From: Alphaproteobacteria bacterium
GTDB taxonomy: Bacteria > Pseudomonadota > Alphaproteobacteria > ATCC43930 > CGMCC-115725
DNA length: 8,111 nt
Assembly (NCBI GenBank): GCA_005888515.1
Contig: VAZR01000156.1
Span: forward strand, 1 to 8,111
Direction of reading: 5' to 3'
The first letter of the stretch is position 1. Every line of letters begins with the position of its first letter. The notes under the pieces were generated by a model, which was given only the letters and a program-made list of their open reading frames with translations, was not told where the DNA came from and searched no databases. The position numbers were made by a program, and so were the translations under genes. Below are positions 1 through 6,398 of this stretch, piece after piece.

Positions 1-552
1 CGCCTCGGCCGGTGCCAGGCCTCTGAAATCGGGATTATCAATACGTGGACGATGAAGACCAACCGTCCCCGACCGCTTAGTGCCCCCAAACCAAGCTAGC
101 CCGCATGCGCTCGCGCAAACGCAATTGGGGCCCTTACACCGCCAGCCATCGCCCATATCAGAAAACCAAGTTATCTCGCCGACCCGAAGAGGCGAAAAAA
201 CGGAGATGAGATAGCGACGGAATAACCTCCCGATCTTCTCTGCTTCTTCAACTGAACCGCCGGCCGAGATCAGCGAGAAAACGTTAAGCAGAGGATGATT
301 CTCCGCGTAGAGACGGCGGACCTTCTCAAAGTCGCCTTTGTCGATAACGCCGCGGATATACGCTTGCATGCACATTCCGGGAGCAGGTCGAAACCCGGAA
401 GGCCAAAGCTTTGGCAAATACGCTTTCTCTATTGAGCCCTCGGCATAGATTGCACTGCATCCGACTTCAGCGGCGTGCGATGGCACGGCCAGAAAGAACG
501 CAAGAAATGCCAGGGCTAAAGCCGCGCGCCGAGAGCAACCAACCGAAGGCAT
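1..552 (-). CDS. Secreted ClpP-like (COG3904-type) serine protease homologue, C-terminus beyond the left edge
   Basis: An open frame of 184 codons runs without a stop from an ATG at 552 to the window edge, so the C-terminus is missing. Residues 1-28 form a signal peptide: Arg8-Arg9, then a hydrophobic stretch ALALAFLAFFLAV, ending SHAA, which implies export to the periplasm. Residues 95-109 (ISAGGSVEEAEKIGR) resemble the ClpP oxyanion loop (SPGGSV..A..I). Residues 145-170 contain CVCASAC...WFGG...GLHRP, matching the CASAC block of periplasmic ClpP-class proteins, with Ser148 the likely nucleophile and His167 in the conserved GxHR block. The start is the first ATG after an in-frame TGA, which is the stop of the upstream flavin monooxygenase gene 12 bases away. 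I see no good ribosome-binding site, so translation may be coupled. Codons are richer in T/A (TTT, CTT, GTT, ATA) than in the neighbours, suggesting a different history. The family is fairly secure; substrate and role are unknown. Confidence 0.72.
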   Translation of the reverse strand, partial: MPSVGCSRRAALALAFLAFFLAVPSHAAEVGCSAIYAEGSIEKAYLPKLWPSGFRPAPGMCMQAYIRGVIDKGDFEKVRRLYAENHPLLNVFSLISAGGSVEEAEKIGRLFRRYLISVFSPLRVGEITWFSDMGDGWRCKGPNCVCASACGLAWFGGTKRSGTVGLHRPRIDNPDFRGLAPAEA

Positions 553-564
553 CGCGGGTTTAGT

Positions 565-1740
565 TCATCCCAATTCTGACATCCTAGGCAGGACTTCCTT
601 CGAGAACATCGTCAGGTTGGCGACGGTGTCGTCGTGGTCGAGAAGGCCGCCCTGGCCCATCATCAAGAGGTGGCCGAAGCCGCCGACGTGGTCGTAGAAG
701 GCCCGGAGCTGGTTCCACACATCGTCCGGGGTGCCGGCGAAGACGAGGCCGGCGTCGATCGCCTCCTCGACTTGCATCGTGCGGGCGTTGATCGGGCGGC
801 CGTCCTTGGTCTGGACCCGCGTCGCGCGCGCCATCGAGGCGCCGCCCGATTTCAGCATCTGCGCGTTGATCGCCGGCGCGACATAGCCCGGCGGGTTCTG
901 GAATTGCGGCGCGACGATGCCCGAGGTGCGGCTGTAGCCGAGGATCTGGTCGGCGCGGCGCCAGCCCTCCTCGCGCGTGTCGCCAATCCCGATCAGCGCC
1001 ATGTAGGCGAGCTTGTCGAGCCGCATCTCGCGGCCCGCATCGGCGGCGGTCTTGCGATAGGCCTCGTAGATCGCCGGGGTGCGGACCCAGCCGGTGTTCA
1101 GCACGCCGATCGTGATGCCGCGCGCCGCCGCTTCCGAGGCGCTGCCCGGGCTGCCGACCGGCATCCAGACCGGCGGGTGCGGCTCCTGCCAGGGGCGCGG
1201 CCAGACATTCACGGAACGGTACTGGAAATGCGTCCCCTCCCAGCTGAACGGGCCGTCATGGCTCTGCATCGCCTTCAGGATCAGATCGTGCGCCTCCCAG
1301 AAGCGCTCCATCAGCTCGGCCGGGTTGGTGTTGGCCGGCGAGATCTCGAACGGCACGCCCTTGACGAACCCCATCTCGAGCCGGCCGCGCGAGATGATGT
1401 CGATCGTGGCATATTCCTCGGCGACGCGGATTGGGTCGTTGCGGTTGCCGATCGGCATGCCGAGCGCGAGGAGGCGCACCTTCTTGGTCTCGCGCGCCAG
1501 GATCGCCATCGGGATCGTGCACACCGAGTCGGCGCAGGTCGCCGTCGCGTGGTGCTCGTTGGTCATGATGTTGATGCCGAGTTCGTCGCACAATGCCCAT
1601 TCGTCGAGATAGCGGTGGTAGAGATCGGCGCCGATTTTCGGGTCGTAGAGCCGGCTCGGGATGATGACGCGGTAGGACTCGCCGAGCTGCGGCCAGGCCG
1701 GGTGATAGGCCATCTCGCTGAAGTGCCAGACTTGCATCAT
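565..1740 (-). CDS. LLM-class flavin-dependent oxidoreductase (luciferase-like monooxygenase)
   Basis: This 391-residue protein has the TIM-barrel bacterial luciferase fold. Such enzymes use reduced flavin (FMNH2 or F420H2) and usually O2 to oxidise organic substrates in the cytoplasm. Supporting blocks are NEHH at residues 61-64, NDPIRVAEEYATID from 101, SRGRLEMGFVKG at 117-128, and further on PPVWMPVGSPGSASEAAARG and AGTPDDVWNQL, the usual late-barrel elements. The length suits the larger LLM subfamily (about 350-400 residues). The frame is open further upstream to 1788, but those 16 residues (LRFARNDE...) are translated from a palindromic repeat. The ATG at 1740 has AAGGA eight bases upstream, so I chose it; an adjacent ATG at 1737 is equally possible. 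It lies 118 bases after the hydrolase gene and 12 bases before the protease gene, all on one strand. Substrate and flavin type cannot be read from the sequence. Confidence 0.9.
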   Translation of the reverse strand: MMQVWHFSEMAYHPAWPQLGESYRVIIPSRLYDPKIGADLYHRYLDEWALCDELGINIMTNEHHATATCADSVCTIPMAILARETKKVRLLALGMPIGNRNDPIRVAEEYATIDIISRGRLEMGFVKGVPFEISPANTNPAELMERFWEAHDLILKAMQSHDGPFSWEGTHFQYRSVNVWPRPWQEPHPPVWMPVGSPGSASEAAARGITIGVLNTGWVRTPAIYEAYRKTAADAGREMRLDKLAYMALIGIGDTREEGWRRADQILGYSRTSGIVAPQFQNPPGYVAPAINAQMLKSGGASMARATRVQTKDGRPINARTMQVEEAIDAGLVFAGTPDDVWNQLRAFYDHVGGFGHLLMMGQGGLLDHDDTVANLTMFSKEVLPRMSELG

Positions 1741-1748
1741 TGCCGTTT

Positions 1749-1753
1749 TCCTT
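1749..1753 (-). promoter_or_regulatory. Ribosome-binding site of the LLM oxidoreductase
   Basis: On the minus strand AAGGA stands eight bases before the ATG at 1740. It fixes the start downstream of the repeat-encoded extension that the longest open frame would include. Confidence 0.7.
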
Positions 1754-1764
1754 GTCCCTATTTC

Positions 1765-1850
1765 GTCATTGCGAGCAAAGCGAAGCAATCTCTCGCCGAC
1801 TGTGCTCCCTCGGATGGGGATTGCTTCGTCGGTTCGCTCCTCGCAATGAC
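1765..1850. repeat. Interspersed palindromic repeat with GTCATTGCGAG arms
   Basis: The left arm (1765-1790) begins GTCATTGCGAG and ends GAAGCAATC. The right arm (1819-1850) reads GATTGCTTCG...CTCGCAATGAC, so its complement has the same beginning and end, with a six-base length difference in the middle. The 28-base centre does not pair obviously. This is the well-known type of dispersed palindrome found between genes in Bradyrhizobium, Rhodopseudomonas and relatives. It fills most of the gap between the hydrolase and monooxygenase genes and would form a long stem in their shared transcript, where it could affect RNA stability or act as a weak terminator. Confidence 0.8.
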
Positions 1851-1858
1851 AGGAATGG

Positions 1859-2506
1859 CTAGTTTCCCTGCGCGAAGCGGGCGATGTGGTCGGCGACCGC
1901 CTCGGGGAGGCTCGGCACCGCGATCCGGTGCAGCCAGTTCACCAGCGCCGGGTTGTGCATGTAGGGCTTCCAGCCGTAGAGCGCGGTCGCCTCACGGTCA
2001 TGCGCGATGGCCTGCAATTCGGTCTCATCGAGCGCGGCGTAATCGGGGACGAAGCGGGCCGGGTCGGTGAAGGTGCGGCGCAGCGCCTCGTCGGCCGGCA
2101 ACGCGTAGATATCGGCAATATCGCGCTCCTCGCGGCCGCCGAATTTGAGCCCGAGCGAGTCGATCAGCACAAGACGGCCGAGGCGCGCCGTCGAACGCAC
2201 CGCCAGTTCGAGCGCGACCCAGCCGCCAAACGACGAGCCGACCAGCGTCACCCGATGCAGGTCGAGACGGTCGATCAGGTCGAGATAGAGATAGGCGATG
2301 TCGTTGACGCTGCGGAACCAAGCCGGACGCGGCGTCGTGCCAAACCCGGGATGACGCGGGGCGACAACCCGGAAGCGCTGTGCCAGCCGGTCGAGAAACG
2401 GGCGGTTCTGCGCCACGTAGTCGCCGCCGTGCAAAAACAGCAGCGGCGGCCCAGACCCGGCGATCAGCGCCTCGACCGATATTCCCGCCAACTCGATGCG
2501 TTCCAT
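1859..2506 (-). CDS. Alpha/beta hydrolase with the catalytic acid/His region missing (probable internal deletion)
   Basis: The 215-residue product follows the alpha/beta hydrolase fold: PPLLFLHGG at residues 20-28 (HG oxyanion motif), APRHPGFG at 49-56, and nucleophile elbow G90-S91-S92-F93-G94 with Ser92. LVLIDSLGLK at 112-121 is strand 6, followed by a helical cap. Near the C-terminus the usual run 'VPTLVLWG..D.......GH....E.PEAVADHIARF' is shortened: IAVPSL (195-200) passes directly into PEAVADHIARF (201-211). The strand 7-8 segment with the catalytic Asp and the Gly-His is therefore absent, and length is about 50 residues below the family norm of 260-270. No remaining His sits in a GH context. 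The frame is intact, so the protein may be made, but it is probably inactive. The start at 2506 follows GAGGG by six bases; the longer frame to 2638 translates a palindromic repeat (PPQPSLPRAEEG) and is unlikely. It is the first gene of the minus-strand row. Confidence 0.8.
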   Translation of the reverse strand: MERIELAGISVEALIAGSGPPLLFLHGGDYVAQNRPFLDRLAQRFRVVAPRHPGFGTTPRPAWFRSVNDIAYLYLDLIDRLDLHRVTLVGSSFGGWVALELAVRSTARLGRLVLIDSLGLKFGGREERDIADIYALPADEALRRTFTDPARFVPDYAALDETELQAIAHDREATALYGWKPYMHNPALVNWLHRIAVPSLPEAVADHIARFAQGN

Positions 2507-2512
2507 TTCCAG

Positions 2513-2517
2513 CCCTC
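2513..2517 (-). promoter_or_regulatory. Ribosome-binding site of the alpha/beta hydrolase
   Basis: GAGGG on the minus strand lies six bases before the ATG at 2506. It supports that start over the upstream ATG at 2638, whose extension would read through a palindromic repeat. Confidence 0.6.
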
Positions 2518-2574
2518 GCCTCAGCCTGGCCTCTCGCCGGGGGCGGCCCCATCCGTCCTCGGCCATGCCTCGGA

Positions 2575-2600
2575 CTCCCTCCTCCGCTCGCGGGAGGGAG
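2575..2600. repeat. Palindromic repeat, CTCCCTCC/GGAGGGAG hairpin
   Basis: CTCCCTCC at 2575-2582 pairs exactly with GGAGGGAG at 2593-2600 around a ten-base loop. It is followed by GGTTGGGGTGGGG to about 2612. The combination of a hairpin and a GGTTGGGGTGGGG tail is a familiar dispersed element between genes of GC-rich alphaproteobacteria. It lies in the divergent gap, upstream of the hydrolase start. Confidence 0.65.
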
Positions 2601-2642
2601 GGTTGGGGTGGGGCAATCTCCGGCGCGGAGCTTCCCATAAAT

Positions 2643-2666
2643 CGTCGTCCCGGCGAAAGCCGGGAT
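2643..2666 (+). repeat. Short dispersed hairpin repeat, copy 1 (CCCGGC-GAAA-GCCGGG)
   Basis: This 24-base unit has a core hairpin with a six-base-pair stem and a GAAA tetraloop. It matches the unit at 2751-2774 in inverted orientation at 23 of 24 positions. It belongs to the intergenic 'CGTCATCCCGGCGAAAGCCGGGAT' type of element that is common in proteobacterial genomes. Confidence 0.75.
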
Positions 2667-2750
2667 GCACCTTTCCACTGGCATGCCGCATCCGATAAGG
2701 CATCATGATCGTCGCCTCATGGGCATCTTCGGCGTCTCGCGGTACGGTGG

Positions 2751-2774
2751 ATCCCGGCTTTCGCCGGGATGACG
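2751..2774 (-). repeat. Short dispersed hairpin repeat, copy 2 (inverted)
   Basis: This is the inverted partner of the unit at 2643-2666; the two copies enclose 84 bases. Its right end supplies the ATG at 2769, which would add six residues to the molybdopterin subunit. That ATG is part of the repeat and is unlikely to be the true start. Confidence 0.75.
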
Positions 2775-2776
2775 AT

Positions 2777-2780
2777 GGAG
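2777..2780 (+). promoter_or_regulatory. Ribosome-binding site of the molybdopterin subunit
   Basis: GGAG lies six bases before the ATG at 2787 and directly after the inverted repeat. It decides the start in favour of 2787 over the in-frame ATGs at 2769 and 2775. Confidence 0.65.
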
Positions 2781-2786
2781 CGTGTG

Positions 2787-5144
2787 ATGGGCCAGTTCGG
2801 AATCGGGCAGCCGGTGCGGCGCTTCGAGGACAAGCGCCTGTTATGCGGCAACGGCCGCTTCCAGAACGATGTCAATCTGCCCGGGCAGACCTATGGCTAT
2901 GTGCTGCGCTCGCCGCACGCGCATGCCGCGATCCGCAGGCTGGATCTGTCGGCGGCGCTCAAGGCGCCCGGGGTGCTGGCGATTTACACCGGCGACGACC
3001 TCGCCGCCGCCGGCATGGGGACGATGGGCGTGCCGTTCGCCAACAATCGCAAACGGCCGGACGGCTCGCCGATGTTCTGGCGGGCGCATCTCGGCTTGGC
3101 CCGGGAGCGGGTGCGCTATGTCGGCGAACCCGTGCTGTTCATCGTCGCCGAGAGCCTGGCGCAGGCGAAGGATGCCGCGGAACTCGTCGACATCGATTAC
3201 GAGATCCTGCCGTCGGTCACCGACACCGCCGAGGCGGCCGCCGGCAAGCACGCGCTCTGGGAGGAGTGCCCGGACAACATCTCCAATTTGTTCGAGAGCG
3301 GCAATAGGGCGGCGGCCGAGGCCGCGCTCGCCAAGGCGGCGCAGATCGTCAAGCGGCGCTATGTGATCAGCCGCGTCTACGCGCATTTCCTGGAGCCGCG
3401 CGGTGCGATCGGCGTGTGGGATCCGGGCGAGGACCGCTACACGCTCTACGCCGATGTGCAATATCCGCACCGGGTGCGGCAGGCGCTGGCGACGCGCATC
3501 TTCAAGATCCCGGAGAGCCGCATCCGGGTCATCGCGGGCGATGTCGGCGGCGGGTTCGGCACCAAGGGCTGGCAATACCCGGAGCACCGGCTCGTGCTGT
3601 TCGCCGCCAAGCGGCTGCACCGCCCGGTTAAATGGGCCTGTGAGCGCAGCGAGGCGATCCAAGCCGACGAGCATGCCCGCGACAACATCAGCGAGGCCGA
3701 ATTGGCGCTCGACGCGAACGGGAAATTCCTCGGGCTGCGGGTCAAGACCTTCGCCAATGTCGGGGCCTACATCTCGTCGGAGCGCAATCTGCTCGCGACC
3801 TTCGGCAATGTCGGCACCTTGACCGGCGTCTACGATATCCCGGCGGCGCATGTCGCGGTCTTGGCAGTCATGGCCAACACCAACGGCACCGCGCCCTATC
3901 GCGGCGCCGGCCGGCCGGAAGCGACCTATGTCATCGAACGGCTGATCGACGACACGGCGCGCGAACTCGGCCGTGACCCGGTCGAATTGCGCCGGATCAA
4001 CCTGATCCCGCCACAGAAGATCCCCTATAAGAATGCGTTCGGCCTCAACTACGACAGCGGCAACTTCCCGGCCAATCAGCAGAAGGTGCTGGAACTGGCG
4101 GATTGGGCCGGTTTCCCGAAGCGGCGCGATGAGGCGAAGCGACGCGGCAAGCTCCGTGGCATCGGGATCGCCAACCCGATCGAGAAAGCGGCAGGGCCCG
4201 GCCAGGAATTCGCCGAGATCCGCTTTCATCCCAGCGGCAACGCGATGCTGTTGATGGGCAGCAAGAACCAGGGCCAGGGCCACGAGACCGTGTTCAAGCA
4301 GATCCTGAACGAGCGGCTCGGGCTCGACCCGGCCGAGGTGCAGTACATCGACGGCGACACCGACCGGGTCGCCTTCGGCATCGGCACCAACGGCTCGCGC
4401 TCGACGGTGATCGGCGGCTCGGCGCTGTGGATGGCGGCCGACAAGATCATCGCCAAGGGCAAGCGGCTCGCCGCGCATCTGCTGGAAGCGGCCGAGGCCG
4501 ACATCGAATTTGCGGTCGGCGAAAATGGCGGCGACAGCGGCGGCAATTTCGCGGTCGCCGGCACCGACCGGCGCATCAGCATCACAGAGGTCGCCAAGGC
4601 GACGTTCCAGATCGGGCGGCTGCCGCCGGGCTTCGAAGGCGGGCTGTTCGAGACCGGCACCTTCGCGCCGGCCGATAACACCTATCCCAATGGCAGTCAT
4701 GTCTGCGAGGTCGAGATCGACGCCGAGACCGGCGAGCTCGAGATCCTCAACTATGTCGTCGTCGACGATGTCGGCACGGTCGTCAACCCGATCGGCCTCA
4801 AGGGCCAGATCCATGGCGGAGTCATGCAGGGGCTCGGACAGGCGGTCATGGAGCAGGTCGTCTATGATCGCGAGTCGGGCCAACTGCTGAGCGGCAGCTT
4901 TATGGATTACGCGATGCCGCGGGCCGACGATCTCGGCGCGATCAAGGTCGAGAGCAACCCCTGCCCCACAAAGCTCAACCCGATCGGCGCCAAGGGCGCC
5001 GGCGAAGCCGGCACGGTCGGCGCCCTGCCGGCGATCGTCAACGCAGTCCTGAACGCGCTGGCGCCGCTCGGGGTCACGCACATCGAGATGCCGACGACGA
5101 GCCAGCGCATCTGGCAGGCGATCCGCAAGTCACGCGCCGCCTAA
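2787..5144 (+). CDS. Xanthine dehydrogenase/CoxL-family molybdopterin-binding large subunit
   Basis: The 785-residue protein is full length for the large subunit of molybdenum hydroxylases, which insert water-derived oxygen into aldehydes, N-heterocycles or CO. An N-terminal a/b hammerhead domain (about residues 10-125, RFEDKRLLCGNGRF...SPHAHA) precedes the cofactor-binding domains. Visible cofactor motifs are GGGFGTKG at 254-261, Q495-G-Q-G-H-E-T501, and GTNGSRS soon after. The catalytic glutamate is Glu740 in GAKGAGEAG. The active-site loop reads P370-Y-R-G-A-G-R376, close to the AYRGAGR signature of 'form II' CoxL-like proteins and unlike the AYRCSFR loop of true CO dehydrogenase, so CO oxidation is unlikely. 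The enzyme normally needs a 2Fe-2S subunit and an FAD subunit. Neither is present on either side in this window, so they must be encoded elsewhere. It diverges from the hydrolase/monooxygenase genes, with which it may share a catabolic pathway. Substrate unknown. Confidence 0.93.
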   Translation: MGQFGIGQPVRRFEDKRLLCGNGRFQNDVNLPGQTYGYVLRSPHAHAAIRRLDLSAALKAPGVLAIYTGDDLAAAGMGTMGVPFANNRKRPDGSPMFWRAHLGLARERVRYVGEPVLFIVAESLAQAKDAAELVDIDYEILPSVTDTAEAAAGKHALWEECPDNISNLFESGNRAAAEAALAKAAQIVKRRYVISRVYAHFLEPRGAIGVWDPGEDRYTLYADVQYPHRVRQALATRIFKIPESRIRVIAGDVGGGFGTKGWQYPEHRLVLFAAKRLHRPVKWACERSEAIQADEHARDNISEAELALDANGKFLGLRVKTFANVGAYISSERNLLATFGNVGTLTGVYDIPAAHVAVLAVMANTNGTAPYRGAGRPEATYVIERLIDDTARELGRDPVELRRINLIPPQKIPYKNAFGLNYDSGNFPANQQKVLELADWAGFPKRRDEAKRRGKLRGIGIANPIEKAAGPGQEFAEIRFHPSGNAMLLMGSKNQGQGHETVFKQILNERLGLDPAEVQYIDGDTDRVAFGIGTNGSRSTVIGGSALWMAADKIIAKGKRLAAHLLEAAEADIEFAVGENGGDSGGNFAVAGTDRRISITEVAKATFQIGRLPPGFEGGLFETGTFAPADNTYPNGSHVCEVEIDAETGELEILNYVVVDDVGTVVNPIGLKGQIHGGVMQGLGQAVMEQVVYDRESGQLLSGSFMDYAMPRADDLGAIKVESNPCPTKLNPIGAKGAGEAGTVGALPAIVNAVLNALAPLGVTHIEMPTTSQRIWQAIRKSRAA

Positions 5145-5542
5145 GGAAGCGGCTCGACTTATCGGTACCCGATCGTCCGCATTTGCCCCCGAAGCGGCCA
5201 CTCGGAGGACAATTTCAGCGGGGTATGCCCCGATTCGGCCGTTTGCGGCAGTGCCGGGCAACATCTGGAACGGGGCAAACCTTATCGGGTAACGAGCGGC
5301 GAGAGCGTCTACGTCGCGGCAGACCATCGCGCCACGAACCCGCCGCGCTCGCCGTATCTCAGAAAATAGAGAAACCAAGCTGTCATACCCAGCCGTTTTG
5401 GAACAGGGTAAAACTGTTGCATGAATGTCACGCCAGGCGGCTGATAACGACTTCCGCGAGATGACACGCGATCGCGAACGTTAAGGATGAGAGAATAAGG
5501 GCGGACATAGGGGGTGTCCGTCAGTTGGTTGGGAGTTGTACA
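5145..5542 (+). other. Gene-poor spacer between the molybdopterin subunit and the outer-membrane protein
   Basis: I see no convincing gene in these 398 bases. Short open frames occur on both strands but lack ribosome-binding sites and recognisable protein features. There is a small hairpin at 5219-5232 (CGGGG-TATG-CCCCG) with no T-run, at most a weak terminator for the upstream gene. TTGCAT at 5417 with TGATAA at 5442 is a poor, 19-base-spaced promoter match. GGAAC occurs twice, near 5268 and 5400, but without a correctly spaced CGTT, so no EcfG site is called. The stretch is less GC-rich than the gene before it. Confidence 0.5.
5531..5535 (+). promoter_or_regulatory. Ribosome-binding site of the outer-membrane protein
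   Basis: GGGAG lies seven bases before the ATG at 5543. It favours that start over the in-frame TTG at 5525, which would put six extra residues ahead of an otherwise normal signal peptide. Confidence 0.65.
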
Positions 5543-6316
5543 ATGATGAGTAGGCGCGTGCTCGGCGTCGGCATAGCCGTCGCCATGATGTTTGGTTTGG
5601 CCGATGCACAGGCACAATTGTTCGTGACGCCGAGCGGACCGGGGATACTTTATTTCGGGGTCGAGGGCGGCTGGACCCATTTGGACAACCCGACGGACAG
5701 GCTTGGCGGTTTCAAGTTCAGAGAGCATTTCGACGACGGGTTCAACGTCGGCGCGCGCGCCGGTTACGAGTGGGGGCCATTGCGCTTCGAGGAGGAATTC
5801 AATTTCGGGCAAAACCATCTCAATCGGTTGAGCAGCTCCGGGGGTTCCCTTGCGGCTCACGGCCAGCGCAATCGCTACGCCATAATGACCAACGCGATTT
5901 ACGATATCCCGGTCGGCTGGATCGTCAGCCCTCATGTTGGTGCCGGTATCGGTGCGGTCAACCTGCACAATTCAATCGGTTTGAAACCGATTCCCGGCTT
6001 CGGTCCCTGCGTCGCGGGCTGCGCGCTTGCCAGCAATTCGGTTTGGGAGTTCGGGTATCAGGCGATCGCTGGCATCCGGTACAAGTTCACGCCGTCACTG
6101 GCCTTTGATCTCGACTACCGCTACCTCGCGACGACCGATCCAACCTTCAAAACGCTCGGCGGCCTCAACTACAAGTCGGAGTACAGCACGCACAACGTGG
6201 TCGCGAGCCTGACTTGGTTATTTGCGCCCCCACCCCCGCCGCCTCCGCAACCGGTCGCCTATCCGCCCCCGCCACCGCCCCCGCCACCGCCTGCGGTTCC
6301 GCGTGTCCGCGGCTAA
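5543..6316 (+). CDS. Outer-membrane beta-barrel protein (OmpA/OmpW-like barrel) with C-terminal polyproline tail
   Basis: The 257-residue product has a signal peptide (MMSRRVLGVGIAVAMMFGLADAQA, cleavage likely after residue 24). The mature part has alternating, aromatic-rich strands: ILYFGVEGGWTHL at 35-47, FNVGARAGYEWGPLRFEEEFNF at 67-88, RYAIMTNAIYDI at 111-122, SPHVGAGIGAVNL at 129-141, FGYQAIAGIRYKF at 170-182, LAFDLDYRYLA at 187-197 and STHNVVASLTWLF at 215-227. This is the 8-strand small-barrel pattern. Cys156 and Cys160 lie in one predicted surface loop and could form a disulfide. After the last strand comes a tail (228-257) with runs of seven and ten prolines, ending AVPRVRG. In OmpA proteins such a linker leads to a peptidoglycan-binding domain; here the frame stops at TAA with no such domain following. 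It may serve as a structural porin-like or surface protein. Barrel assignment is good; function is inferred only. Confidence 0.82.
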   Translation: MMSRRVLGVGIAVAMMFGLADAQAQLFVTPSGPGILYFGVEGGWTHLDNPTDRLGGFKFREHFDDGFNVGARAGYEWGPLRFEEEFNFGQNHLNRLSSSGGSLAAHGQRNRYAIMTNAIYDIPVGWIVSPHVGAGIGAVNLHNSIGLKPIPGFGPCVAGCALASNSVWEFGYQAIAGIRYKFTPSLAFDLDYRYLATTDPTFKTLGGLNYKSEYSTHNVVASLTWLFAPPPPPPPQPVAYPPPPPPPPPPAVPRVRG

Positions 6317-6364
6317 ACCGGCGCGGTAAGGCCCCAGGGTAGGATCCTCCAGTATCGATCTGGT

Positions 6365-6398
6365 GCGCGGCCGCGCGCATTGTCGCACGCGGCCGCGC
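6365..6398 (+). terminator. GC-rich hairpin, possible terminator after the outer-membrane protein
   Basis: Arms 6365-6378 and 6385-6398 form a 14-pair stem with one C-A mismatch and an ATTGTC loop. Each arm contains GCGGCCGC. It starts 49 bases after the stop codon, a suitable place for termination, but no T-run follows. It may instead act as an RNA-stabilising 3' end or be a dispersed palindrome. Confidence 0.4.

Noticed and set aside
634..2070. 478-codon open frame on the plus strand opposite the flavin monooxygenase
   Set aside because: Its product is Arg/Ala/Asp-rich low-complexity sequence typical of the antisense of a GC-rich gene, and it crosses a palindromic repeat and two genes. The minus-strand frame has clear family motifs.
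2643..2774. Inverted pair considered as the ends of a miniature transposable element
   Set aside because: No target-site duplication is visible, each unit is itself a hairpin of a common dispersed type, and the enclosed 84 bases show no element-like content.
2841..5081. 746-codon open frame on the minus strand opposite the molybdopterin subunit
   Set aside because: This is an antisense shadow created by G/C third-position bias. It has no recognisable motifs, while the plus strand has complete cofactor motifs.
2787..5144. Genuine CO dehydrogenase (coxL)
   Set aside because: The AYRCSFR active-site loop of CO-oxidising enzymes is absent (PYRGAGR instead), and no coxM or coxS is adjacent.
5309..5422. 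37-residue minus-strand frame (MQQFYPVPKRLGMTAWF...)
   Set aside because: It looks slightly protein-like, but it has no ribosome-binding site and no family I recognise. The longer frame containing it overlaps the outer-membrane protein in antisense.
5268..5425. Two GGAAC boxes considered as EcfG promoters for the outer-membrane protein
   Set aside because: Neither has CGTT at 16-17 bases, unlike the exact site at 6725-6749.
5183..5464. 93-codon plus-strand frame after the molybdopterin subunit
   Set aside because: No ribosome-binding site and a composition like translated spacer; no recognisable domain.
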